DNA of 44,807 nucleotides, from contig JAIKZI010000001.1 in NCBI GenBank assembly GCA_024682375.1, forward strand, positions 1 through 44,807, read 5' to 3'. Of the stretch, positions 17,350 through 25,172 are shown piece by piece. Origin of the DNA: Lachnospiraceae bacterium. GTDB lineage: Bacteria; Bacillota; Clostridia; Lachnospirales; Lachnospiraceae. Below the pieces are notes generated by a model. That model searched no databases. It saw only the letters and a list, made by a program, of their open reading frames with translations, and was not told the origin of the DNA. Position 1 is the first letter of the stretch; each line of letters begins with the position of its first letter. Both the position numbers and the translations under genes were made by a program.

Positions 17350-18273
17350 ATGGACACAAATATTTTGCTTGAATCAGGAACTAATGAGCTTGAGGTTCTG
17401 GAATTCACTGTGGCCGGAATTCATTATGGTATTAATGTAGCTAAAGTATTAGAGATTATGCCTTATGAAGAGGTTACACCAATCCCAAATTCTAATCCTT
17501 TAGTTGAAGGTATTTTTATGCCTCGTGATACTATTATCTCGGTTATCAACTTGAGAAAATGCTTAGGATATGAAGATGGTGATTCAAAAGATGGACTTTT
17601 GTTTATTACAAACTTCAATAATCTTAATACTGGATTCCATGTAGACACTGTTTTGGGTATTCATCGTGTATCTTGGAAAGATATCAATGAACCAGATTCA
17701 ACAATCAGTTCTGATGCCGGTGGTACAGCAACAGGTGTTTTGAAATGGGAAGACAGACTTATCGTAATCATTGATTTCGAGAAAATCGTTGCTGGAATTA
17801 ATACTGAGACATCTCTTAAGGTATCTGATCTTGATAACTATGAAACTAAGGATAGAAGCGCATCACCTCTTCTTATCGCAGAAGATTCTAAGATGCTGAT
17901 GAAGATGATTCAGGAAAGTCTTACAAAGGCAGGATATACAAATATTAATCCTTGCTTCAATGGTAAGGAAGCTTGGGATAAACTTAGAGAGATGCGTGAG
18001 GATGGAACTGCACTTGATAAAGTTCACCTTATCATCACTGATATTGAAATGCCACAGATGGATGGTCATAGATTGTGTAAGCTTATTAAGGAAGATGATA
18101 CATTGAAGAAGATTCCTGTAATTATCTTCTCATCACTTATCAATGATGACATCAGAAGAAAGGGCGAAGCAGTCGGGGCTGATGAACAGCTTACAAAACC
18201 TGAGATCGGTAAATTGGTTGGGGCTGTTGACCGTCTTGTTGCTCAGTATGAGAAATATCGCTCAGAAGAGTAA
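17350..18273 (+). CDS. cheV: Chemotaxis coupling protein CheV (CheW-REC fusion)
   Basis: A 307-residue fusion. The CheW-like domain, about residues 10-155, couples receptors to CheA (FTVAGIHYGINVAKVLEIM; GIFMPRDTIISVINLRKCLG). The receiver domain, about 173-305, carries Asp231 in LIITDIEMPQMDG and Lys in QLTKPEIGKL, so it can be phosphorylated by CheA for adaptation. AAAGGAGG ends nine bases before ATG 17350. No cheA, cheW or receptor gene is in the window, so it is a stand-alone che gene here. A strong terminator follows. Whether it shares transcripts with the kinase and lipoprotein genes is unclear. Confidence 0.96.
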   Translation: MDTNILLESGTNELEVLEFTVAGIHYGINVAKVLEIMPYEEVTPIPNSNPLVEGIFMPRDTIISVINLRKCLGYEDGDSKDGLLFITNFNNLNTGFHVDTVLGIHRVSWKDINEPDSTISSDAGGTATGVLKWEDRLIVIIDFEKIVAGINTETSLKVSDLDNYETKDRSASPLLIAEDSKMLMKMIQESLTKAGYTNINPCFNGKEAWDKLREMREDGTALDKVHLIITDIEMPQMDGHRLCKLIKEDDTLKKIPVIIFSSLINDDIRRKGEAVGADEQLTKPEIGKLVGAVDRLVAQYEKYRSEE

Positions 18274-18296
18274 AATTGATTTTGAACTTTTATAAT

Positions 18297-18329
18297 AGGG
18301 ATGTGGATATTTCCCACATCCCTTATTTT
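18297..18329 (+). terminator. Terminator of cheV
   Basis: A perfect 10-bp stem pairs 18297-18306 with 18314-18323, with a seven-base loop, followed by TATTTTC. Confidence 0.9.
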
Positions 18330-18360
18330 CTATTAAAGCGTTATACAGGAGGAAAAGTAG

Positions 18361-20217
18361 GTGCCTAACCAGGAAGACTATTTGGATAATCTGCTTGATT
18401 CGATCCAAGATGTTAGACATAAAAAATCGGCCGAAGAAGTCAAAGCCGACAGATTGAGACAGAAAAGAAATCAGGAACGTAGAGCAATAAATCCTAATGA
18501 GGATTTTCTCGAAGCTTCTGGTTTGGATAATTATGAGCCTAAACCTGTTGAACGTAAAAATCTAAACGAATTTTTATCAGAAGAGGCTTTTCTTCGCGAT
18601 TTTGAGTCTGAACTTGATGATGAAGATACAGATGCTTTTTTACAAGAATTTGAAAAAGAATTGGACGCTTCTTTTGAAGAAACAGAAAAAAATATTGAAA
18701 AGGTAGAATCTGAGCCAGAAATTCCTACCGAAGAAGCAAGTGAAGAACCCATAGAAGATTTTATTTCGGAACCTGTTGAAGAATCGGTTTTGGATGATGG
18801 AATTGAATCTGTTGAGGAAAATGAACCTTTTATGGAAGAGCCTGTAGAGGAAAGCGAACCTTTGATGGAAGAGCCTGTAGAGGAAAGCTTTGAAGAAGCA
18901 CCTTTGGATGACTTTTCAATTGATTCCCTTATGGAAAATGCAAAAGAAGCAATGGAAGATGATAAAACAGATGAGTCCCCACTTCAGGAAGAACTTGATT
19001 TATCTAAAGAACCTTCTGATTTCTTACAGGAAGAATTTCAGCCTGATGCACTTGATGCAGAAGACGGAGGTAGTCTTGATTTAGAATTAGGCGGAGAAGA
19101 GGTTAATTTAGCTGGTGATGAATCAAGCGATGAAGATTTGATGTCGCTTCTTCAGGGAGAAGGAGATGAATCTTTAGGTGAAATCTCTGATCTTTTAAAT
19201 GCTGATGAATCTGGAGAAACTTTATCAGAAGCTGAGGATTTATTCGATATCGGAATCGACGGTGAGCCTGCTTCTTCAGCTGTTGAAGAAGGTTTAACTG
19301 AAGAGTCAAATGATGATGCGAAAGACAAAAAGAAACCTTCTTTTTTCCAGAAGCTATTTGGCAAGTTTAAGAAGAAAAAAGGCGAAGATGAAGATACTGT
19401 TGTCTTAAAAGAGGAGTCTCCTGAAAATTTCGATGCTGAGAATGAGCAGATTTTAAAGGAGATGAGTGGTGAAGCAGTCGATGCTCCAATAGATCCTGAT
19501 GATGATGGAACTATGCTTTTAGCTAATTTCTTTAAGAAGAGAAAGGCAAAGGCAAAAGAAAAGAAGGCTGCAAAGGCTGAGGCTAAAAAGAATGCTCCTA
19601 AGAAGGAAAAGAAACCGAAGAAGGAGAAGAAACCAAAGCCACCTAAGCCTCCGAAGCCACCTAAGAAACCAGATAATTCACCATTAATTCCTGTTAAGGG
19701 ATTGATATTGAATTTACTTTTGGCGATTTCACTTATTGCAATGTGTATTATTGTTTTAAATACACTTCCTGGTCAGATTCGTGAGAGAAGCGCTAAGTCA
19801 GCTTTTTCTAATGGAAAATATGAAGAAGCATATGAACTTTTGGCTGGTCAGACTACATATAAAGATAAGTCTATGCAGGAAGTTTATGATAAAACTGTTC
19901 TTATCTATAATTTGCAACATAGATGGGACAGATATCAGTCGTTTATCAAGCTTAAAAAATATGATTTTGCTTTAAATGAATTGCTTGTTGCAAATGGATT
20001 GTATAATTCAAATTTGAAAAAGGCCAAAGAGCTTAAAATTGATGGTGAGTATTCAAAAATCGGTAATAATATTACTCAGGCTTTGAATGATAAATTTAAT
20101 ATTGATTCAGATTTAGCTCTTGAAGTATATAATTCTAGTACTAGAAAAGCTTATACTGTTGAACTTAATGAATTACTTGAAAAGGCTGGTTTAGATAAGG
20201 CTAGTAAGTATAAATAA
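18361..20217 (+). CDS. Large charge-segregated single-pass membrane protein, unknown function
   Basis: A 618-residue protein starting at GTG 18361 after an AGGAGG site. I do not recognise a family. Residues about 60-330 are strongly acidic (Glu, Asp, Ser, Pro) and probably disordered, and include an 11-residue tandem repeat. Residues about 392-440 are Lys/Pro/Ala-rich, with KPPKPPKPPKKP just before a single transmembrane helix at about 447-466. The last 150 residues look helical and TPR-like (AFSNGKYEEAYELLAGQ; LKKYDFALNELLVANGLY). With no signal peptide, the charged part is predicted inside the cell and the helical part outside. It lies between cheV and ung, with terminators upstream but none before ung. 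Confidence 0.82.
   Translation: MPNQEDYLDNLLDSIQDVRHKKSAEEVKADRLRQKRNQERRAINPNEDFLEASGLDNYEPKPVERKNLNEFLSEEAFLRDFESELDDEDTDAFLQEFEKELDASFEETEKNIEKVESEPEIPTEEASEEPIEDFISEPVEESVLDDGIESVEENEPFMEEPVEESEPLMEEPVEESFEEAPLDDFSIDSLMENAKEAMEDDKTDESPLQEELDLSKEPSDFLQEEFQPDALDAEDGGSLDLELGGEEVNLAGDESSDEDLMSLLQGEGDESLGEISDLLNADESGETLSEAEDLFDIGIDGEPASSAVEEGLTEESNDDAKDKKKPSFFQKLFGKFKKKKGEDEDTVVLKEESPENFDAENEQILKEMSGEAVDAPIDPDDDGTMLLANFFKKRKAKAKEKKAAKAEAKKNAPKKEKKPKKEKKPKPPKPPKPPKKPDNSPLIPVKGLILNLLLAISLIAMCIIVLNTLPGQIRERSAKSAFSNGKYEEAYELLAGQTTYKDKSMQEVYDKTVLIYNLQHRWDRYQSFIKLKKYDFALNELLVANGLYNSNLKKAKELKIDGEYSKIGNNITQALNDKFNIDSDLALEVYNSSTRKAYTVELNELLEKAGLDKASKYK
18823..18888 (+). repeat. 33-bp tandem repeat, two copies, within the acidic protein gene
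   Basis: Units 18823-18855 and 18856-18888 differ at only one base (TTT/TTG). They encode EPFMEEPVEES and EPLMEEPVEES. The in-frame length suggests a recent duplication, and copy number may vary between strains. Confidence 0.9.
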
Positions 20218-20232
20218 TAAAGGATTTTTGTA

Positions 20233-20907
20233 ATGTTAAATATCTCTTCTGATTGGAACGATATCATAGGTAATGAATTCGAAAAGGATTATTTCAAGAA
20301 ACTTATTTGTTTTTTGAATGAAGAATATTCGAAGGAAACTATATATCCTCCAAGAGAAGAGATATTTTCTGCTTTTAATGAGACACCTTTTTCTGAAGTA
20401 AAAGTTGTGATTCTTGGACAAGATCCTTATCATAATCCTGGACAGGCGCATGGAATGAGTTTTTCAGTTAAACCTGGAATAAAATGTCCTCCATCGCTTA
20501 AGAATATTTATAAAGAATTAAAAGAAGAAATGGGATTAACAATTCCTGAAACTGGATACCTTATGAAGTGGGCAAAACAAGGTGTGTTTCTTTTGAACAC
20601 TTGTTTAACTGTTCGTGAGAATAAACCTGGATCTCATCAGAAAAAAGGATGGGAGATTTTTACTGATGAGGTAATAAGAAAATTATCGGGAAGTGATAAA
20701 CCTATCGTTTTTATGCTTTGGGGTAAGCCGGCTCAGGCTAAGAAGAGCTTACTAAAAGACAAGCCTAATATCTATGTTTTAGAGGCACCACATCCTAGCC
20801 CTTTGTCTGCTTATAGAGGATTCTTTGGATGTAATCATTTTAAAATGGCTAATGATTTTTTGACTTCTTATGGCGAAAAGCCTATTGATTGGCAGATTGA
20901 AGATTGA
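20233..20907 (+). CDS. ung: Uracil-DNA glycosylase, family 1
   Basis: A 224-residue base-excision repair enzyme that removes uracil from DNA. The water-activating loop GQDPYHNPGQAHG has Asp64, and the Leu-intercalation loop HPSPLSAYRGFFG has His187. These match the numbering of the Escherichia coli enzyme. The uracil-binding LLNTCLTVR is also present. Length is normal. AAAGGA precedes ATG 20233. It starts only 15 bases after the acidic membrane protein gene, so it is probably carried on that transcript, although the two proteins have no evident functional link. Confidence 0.98.
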   Translation: MLNISSDWNDIIGNEFEKDYFKKLICFLNEEYSKETIYPPREEIFSAFNETPFSEVKVVILGQDPYHNPGQAHGMSFSVKPGIKCPPSLKNIYKELKEEMGLTIPETGYLMKWAKQGVFLLNTCLTVRENKPGSHQKKGWEIFTDEVIRKLSGSDKPIVFMLWGKPAQAKKSLLKDKPNIYVLEAPHPSPLSAYRGFFGCNHFKMANDFLTSYGEKPIDWQIED

Positions 20908-20929
20908 AGATATTTTTTCCTTAAAATTA

Positions 20930-20985
20930 ACCGATATAATTAGTAGATAATGAAATTGATTTTTCTATTTTGGCCATGATATAAT
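20930..20985 (+). promoter_or_regulatory. Candidate promoters of the FliD-like gene (sigma-D-like and sigma-A-like)
   Basis: ACCGATAT at 20930-20937 closely resembles the -10 box of flagellar sigma-D promoters (GCCGATAT), but the expected TAAA upstream is poor. A sigma-A-like pair, TTGATT 20956-20961 and TATAAT 20980-20985 with an 18-base spacer, lies further down. Either or both could drive the gene at 21031. Confidence 0.45.
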
Positions 20986-21030
20986 AAATTCAAGTAATTT
21001 GACTTTATGGAGAAAGTCGAGGTGTGTGAT

Positions 21031-21816
21031 ATGTCAGGTTTGAATATTCAAAACAATAGCTGGAATGGCTGGACATCATCATCCATCGGAACATTGTTTT
21101 CTGGTTTCCAGACGACAGGAGTTAATGGATTAGCTTCTTTTGTTAGCGATTATTCGTCTATCAAAAATGGTTCCTATGGTAAGTTAGTAAAAGCTTATTA
21201 TGAAAAAATTGATTCAGCAAATGAAGAAGAGAAGAAAACTGCAAAATCTATTTCAGATAAGATAGATTATGTTAATACACTTGATTCTAAGAAATTAGAT
21301 TCGAATGCAAAGAATGCAGCAAGCGATGCAAAGGCGCTTGCTAGTGCGGCAAATTCTCTTACATCCAATAAAGGAAATGCTTTATTTACTAAAACAAATG
21401 TCACAGGATCCGATGGAAAGATGGATTATAATTATGACATGGAAAAGATTTATGGAAGCATTTCTTCTTTTGTAGAAGCATACAATAAAGTATTAGACCA
21501 AACAGATAAGGTAGATTCAGAAACAATGGATAGAGCTATATCTTCAATGCTTAATACAACTAGAATTAATTCAAAGGCTCTAACTGAAATTGGAGTCAAT
21601 ATTAATAGTGACTCTAAATTGTCTATCGATAAGTCTACTTTTTTGAATGCTGATGTTTCTGCTATTAAGAAACTTTTTAATGGATCATCCAGTTATGCTT
21701 CTGTAATTTCAAAGCAGGCTGATTCTATCAGTGCATCTATTGTTGGAACTAATGGATATAATAGTACTGGAAGTTATAATGCATCATCCTATGACTTCTT
21801 CTCTCAGTATATTTAA
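21031..21816 (+). CDS. Short FliD-like (flagellar cap C-domain-like) protein
   Basis: A protein of about 261 residues. ATG 21031, with GAGGTG six bases upstream, is preferred over ATG 21007, which has no ribosome binding site. Residues about 1-60 are Gly/Ser/Asn-rich. The segment from about 145 to 240 resembles the C-terminal domain of the flagellar filament cap FliD: ISSFVEAYNKVLD, LTEIGVNINSDSKLSID, and SAIKKLFNGSSSYASVI. It lacks the length of true FliD, which is usually more than 450 residues, and has no signal peptide, so export by the flagellar apparatus would be expected. No flagellar operon adjoins it. It could be a cap variant, a chaperoned secreted protein or a decayed paralogue that kept its frame. 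Confidence 0.7.
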   Translation: MSGLNIQNNSWNGWTSSSIGTLFSGFQTTGVNGLASFVSDYSSIKNGSYGKLVKAYYEKIDSANEEEKKTAKSISDKIDYVNTLDSKKLDSNAKNAASDAKALASAANSLTSNKGNALFTKTNVTGSDGKMDYNYDMEKIYGSISSFVEAYNKVLDQTDKVDSETMDRAISSMLNTTRINSKALTEIGVNINSDSKLSIDKSTFLNADVSAIKKLFNGSSSYASVISKQADSISASIVGTNGYNSTGSYNASSYDFFSQYI

Positions 21817-21827
21817 GTATAATTCAG

Positions 21828-21857
21828 GCTCCGGACTTTTTTGTCCGGAGCTTTAAT
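21828..21857 (+). terminator. Terminator of the FliD-like gene
   Basis: A perfect 9-bp GC-rich stem pairs 21828-21836 with 21843-21851. The loop is six Ts and TTTAATT follows. A second, AT-rich hairpin pairs 21857-21864 with 21870-21877, just ahead of the purO-like gene. Confidence 0.9.
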
Positions 21858-21911
21858 TATGCTTAAATCAAGCATAAAACCAAGAAATATTTTTGTTTAG
21901 AGGAGGAAATG

Positions 21912-22625
21912 ATGGAAATTTCTACTATCAAGGATCTACTAGTTGACAATTCCTATCCAGGCAGAGGAATAGTAAATGGACTTTCTTCTGACGGAAAATC
22001 GGCCGTATGTGCTTATTTTATAATGGGCCGAAGCGAAAACAGTAGAAACAGAATTTTTGTAGAAACAGAGGATGGTATTGAGACAAAAGCTTTCGATGAA
22101 TCTAAATTGGAAGATCCTAGTCTTATTATTTATTCTCCAATTAGAACTTATAAAGATATGACCATAGTCACAAATGGTGATCAGACGGACACGATTTATG
22201 AGGGACTTTCTAAGGGACTTAGTTTTGAACAGAGTTTACGCAGCAGAACTTTTGAACCGGATGGACCTAATTATACTCCAAGAATTTCATCTTGTTTGAA
22301 GGTTTCTTCTAAAGAATTTTCTTATCAAATGTCTATTTTGAAAAGTAATGCTGGGAATCCTGAATGTAGTGATAGATACACTTTCTATTATGATAATCCA
22401 ATTAAGGGTGAGGGTAGATTCATTCATACCTATGTAGGAGATGGAAATCCACTACCATCTTTTGAAGGTGAGCCTAAAAGAATATCTATTCCAAATGATA
22501 TTGATGAGTTTACTGAGGAAATTTGGAATTCATTAAATTCTGATAACAAGATTTCATTGTATACCATCTATATAAATCTTGAAGATGGCTCTAAGGAAAA
22601 AAGAATGATTAATAAAAATAATTAA
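21912..22625 (+). CDS. purO: IMP cyclohydrolase, PurO/IMP_cyclohyd family
   Basis: A protein of about 237 residues that should close FAICAR to IMP, the last step of de novo purine synthesis. PGRGIVNGLSSDGKSAVCAY and FIMGRSENSRNRIF resemble the N-terminal pattern of the archaeal-type PurO family (IMP_cyclohyd), which is also seen in some Clostridia. The next gene encodes only the other half of usual PurH, which supports the assignment. AGGAGG at 21901-21906 better fits ATG 21912 than the adjoining ATG 21909. The family call is from motif memory and context. The symbol is given on family grounds. Confidence 0.85.
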   Translation: MEISTIKDLLVDNSYPGRGIVNGLSSDGKSAVCAYFIMGRSENSRNRIFVETEDGIETKAFDESKLEDPSLIIYSPIRTYKDMTIVTNGDQTDTIYEGLSKGLSFEQSLRSRTFEPDGPNYTPRISSCLKVSSKEFSYQMSILKSNAGNPECSDRYTFYYDNPIKGEGRFIHTYVGDGNPLPSFEGEPKRISIPNDIDEFTEEIWNSLNSDNKISLYTIYINLEDGSKEKRMINKNN

Positions 22626-22657
22626 TTATGGATTATATTTTTATGAAAGGTATTGAA

Positions 22658-23836
22658 ATGACTGAATTATCACTTAAGTATGGTTGTAATCCAAACCAGA
22701 AACCAGCTAGAATATATATTGAAGATAGAGATTTACCTATAAAGGTGTTAAATGGAAAACCTGGATATATTAATTTCCTGGATGCCCTAAATGGTTGGCA
22801 GCTTGTAAAAGAATTAAAAGAAGCGACAGGACATTGTGCAGCAACATCCTTTAAACATGTGTCTCCTGCAGGCGCAGCAATTGGAACACCGCTTACAGAA
22901 ATTGAAAAGAAGATTTACTGGGTAGATGATATGGATATGGAATTTTCTCCACTAGCTTGTGCTTATGCTAAAGCGAGAGGTGCAGATAGAATGTCATCGT
23001 TTGGTGATTTTATTTCGCTTTCTGATGTCTGTGATGTACCTACAGCAAAAATTATTAAAAGAGAAGTTTCTGATGGCGTTATAGCTCCCGGATATGAACC
23101 TGAAGCTTTGGAAATTCTTAAGGCGAAGAAAAAAGGTAATTATAATATTATTGAAATTGATCCTTCTTATGTACCAGAACCTATTGAGAGAAAGCAGGTA
23201 TTTGGAATTACATTTGAGCAGGGAAGAAATGATGTAAAGATTACTGAAGAAGCTTTGCAGAATATTGTCACAAAGAACAAAGAGCTTCCGGAGAATGCAA
23301 AACATGATTTGTTAATTTCACTTATAACTTTAAAATATACACAGTCAAACTCAGTTTGCTATGTGAAAAATGGTCAGGCTATTGGAATTGGAGCAGGACA
23401 GCAGTCTAGAATTCATTGTACAAGATTAGCCGGAAGTAAAGCCGATAATTGGTTTTTACGTCAGAATCCAAAGGTTCTTTCATTACCGTTTAAAGATAAT
23501 GTAAGACGTGCTGATAGAGATAATGCAATAGATCTTTATATCGGTGATGAAAGTGAAGATTTACTGAGAGATGGTTCTTGGGAAAACTTATTTACTGAAA
23601 AACCTGAAGAATTTACAAGGGAAGAGAAGAAAGAATGGCTCAAGAAAAATGAAGGTGTTTCTCTAGGATCAGATGCTTTCTTCCCATTTGGCGATAATAT
23701 AGAAAGAGCATATAAGAGTGGAGTTACTTATGTATGTGAGCCGGGTGGATCTATTAGAGATGATCATGTTATAGAAACTGCTGATAAATATAATATGGTA
23801 GTATGCTTTAATGGATTTAGATTGTTTCATCACTAA
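22658..23836 (+). CDS. purH: AICAR transformylase (PurH C-terminal domain only)
   Basis: A protein of about 392 residues that transfers a formyl group from 10-formyl-tetrahydrofolate to AICAR, giving FAICAR. The catalytic Lys-His pair is in SFKHVSPAGAAIG. VCYVKNGQAIGIGAGQQSR and the C-terminal CEPGGSIRDDHVI are transformylase motifs. The roughly 190-residue IMP cyclohydrolase domain found at the N terminus of ordinary PurH is absent, and that task falls to the preceding gene. The frame is open from 22628, but GAAAGG at 22645-22650 points to ATG 22658. A bidirectional terminator follows. Confidence 0.95.
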   Translation: MTELSLKYGCNPNQKPARIYIEDRDLPIKVLNGKPGYINFLDALNGWQLVKELKEATGHCAATSFKHVSPAGAAIGTPLTEIEKKIYWVDDMDMEFSPLACAYAKARGADRMSSFGDFISLSDVCDVPTAKIIKREVSDGVIAPGYEPEALEILKAKKKGNYNIIEIDPSYVPEPIERKQVFGITFEQGRNDVKITEEALQNIVTKNKELPENAKHDLLISLITLKYTQSNSVCYVKNGQAIGIGAGQQSRIHCTRLAGSKADNWFLRQNPKVLSLPFKDNVRRADRDNAIDLYIGDESEDLLRDGSWENLFTEKPEEFTREEKKEWLKKNEGVSLGSDAFFPFGDNIERAYKSGVTYVCEPGGSIRDDHVIETADKYNMVVCFNGFRLFHH

Positions 23837-23864
23837 AATTATAGTTAGACTTAATAAATATAAG

Positions 23865-23900
23865 AAGCCTGGTAGCTTTGCTGCCAGGCTTTATTATTTT
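23865..23900. terminator. Bidirectional terminator between purH and tmcAL
   Basis: A 12-bp stem pairs 23865-23876 with 23880-23891, with a TTT loop and one G-T pair. A T-rich tail follows on the + strand and an A/T-rich flank lies on the other side. The genes converge, so one hairpin can serve both. The tmcAL stop codon is at 23894-23896. Confidence 0.85.
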
Positions 23901-25081
23901 ATGATAGGATATTTTTCACTAAATTCATTTTTATAGATTTTCTTGGATTTGGATTTTAATACAATTTTATATATTTCTTCAGCTTTGATATTTAAGTTGA
24001 ATTCTTCTCTTGCTTTTTGTGATAGTTCTTTTGAATCCTTTGCTGTATTAATTATTACAGGTATGTCAGATGATTCTTTGAGCATAGATACAAGATTAGA
24101 TGAGCTTTTATTAAATCCTAAAACTCTGATATAATTTATTGAATCATAATTTAATTTATCTATACCGAGTAATAATCTAAAAAGTTTTCTTGATATAGAA
24201 GAATAAGTCTTGTCTTTTGTTTTAATGAGTTCTATAAATTGGCTTGCGCATAAGAATTGATCTAAATTGTTTTTGATACGTAGTTCTAGATCATTCTCAG
24301 GCATATTCTCACTGAAGTAATTTATTAATGATAGATTTAATAAATCTGAAAAGTCGTTTATTGTTATAAATTCATTGTTATGTATAAGTTTTTTATAGTC
24401 GTCGTAGGTTTCAGCTGGGATGATTCCTTTGACGGCTTCTAAATTATCATAATTTTTTCTTATATATTCTGCTGAATAGGATACTTCATTTGAGTGATAG
24501 GATCCTTTTTCCCTGCTTATACTATGAGGGATTATTTTGGAATTTGTTTTATTAATAGCTTTTAAATATTCTAAAGCCAGTATAGAATTAGGAGAGGAGA
24601 GTTCCCTAGATTCTTTCTCTGTAAGTTTATAATGGCTTTCTAAATATGAAAAAACCGCTTTAGCATATGAAGCTCCTTTTTTTTGACTGTCTTTAATATA
24701 GGTTTTATATTCTTCTGATTCATTAGTTAATAGATTTGCTATATCTTTTAAAACTTCTAGGTCAATGTATTCTGAGCCGAAACAAATATCTGTAATTATA
24801 TTTGTATGGTTAGCTAACTCGATTGCTCCGGTGCAGAAACCTTCTGCAGATTGGAGAGCGTTTTTATGTGGCAATTCAAGTACACAATCGAAACCGCATT
24901 TAAGAGCCATTTCTACACGATTTTGTTTTGAAAAAAAAGCACCCTCGCCCCTTTGCACAAAAGAGGGGCTCATTATGGCTATGCAATAATCGCTTGAAAG
25001 TGCTGATTTTGCGTATTTTAGAGGGATTAAATGTCCTTTATGAAAAGGGTTAAATTCTGCTGTAATTGCTGTAATTTTCAT
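23894..25081 (-). CDS. tmcAL: tRNA(Met) cytidine acetate ligase (TmcAL/YlbM family)
   Basis: A 395-residue protein, the only minus-strand gene. Members use ATP and acetate to form N4-acetylcytidine at the wobble position of elongator tRNA-Met. The N-terminal nucleotidyltransferase-like motif EFNPFHKGHLIPL (residues 9-21) with its HxGH-type signature, then SPSFVQRGEGAFFSKQNR and CVLELPHKNALQSAEGF, are characteristic. Length fits the family. It points away from ackA and shares an overlapping promoter region with it. Because the enzyme uses acetate, the proximity to acetate kinase is suggestive, but this is inference. Confidence 0.93.
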   Translation of the reverse strand: MKITAITAEFNPFHKGHLIPLKYAKSALSSDYCIAIMSPSFVQRGEGAFFSKQNRVEMALKCGFDCVLELPHKNALQSAEGFCTGAIELANHTNIITDICFGSEYIDLEVLKDIANLLTNESEEYKTYIKDSQKKGASYAKAVFSYLESHYKLTEKESRELSSPNSILALEYLKAINKTNSKIIPHSISREKGSYHSNEVSYSAEYIRKNYDNLEAVKGIIPAETYDDYKKLIHNNEFITINDFSDLLNLSLINYFSENMPENDLELRIKNNLDQFLCASQFIELIKTKDKTYSSISRKLFRLLLGIDKLNYDSINYIRVLGFNKSSSNLVSMLKESSDIPVIINTAKDSKELSQKAREEFNLNIKAEEIYKIVLKSKSKKIYKNEFSEKYPIIK

Positions 25082-25103
25082 CGAATTTGATAGTCTTTCT
25101 CTT

Positions 25104-25132
25104 TTGAATATTAGCTACAATTATAGTATAAT
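25104..25132 (+). promoter_or_regulatory. ackA promoter
   Basis: TTGAAT at 25104-25109 and TATAAT at 25127-25132 have a 17-base spacer. The predicted transcript start is about 34 bases before the ackA ATG. It overlaps the opposing tmcAL promoter. Confidence 0.75.
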
Positions 25133-25154
25133 TACGTGGATTTATGTGTGTCAA
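25125..25154 (-). promoter_or_regulatory. tmcAL promoter, overlapping that of ackA
   Basis: On the minus strand TTGACA (25154-25149) and TATACT (25130-25125) have an 18-base spacer. Its -10 box shares four base pairs with the ackA -10 box. Confidence 0.7.
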
Positions 25155-25172
25155 CATTGAAAGGATTGTGAA

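Noticed and set aside
18823-18888. CRISPR-like direct repeat
   Set aside because: The copies are adjacent, in frame and coding, with no spacers; this is a protein repeat.
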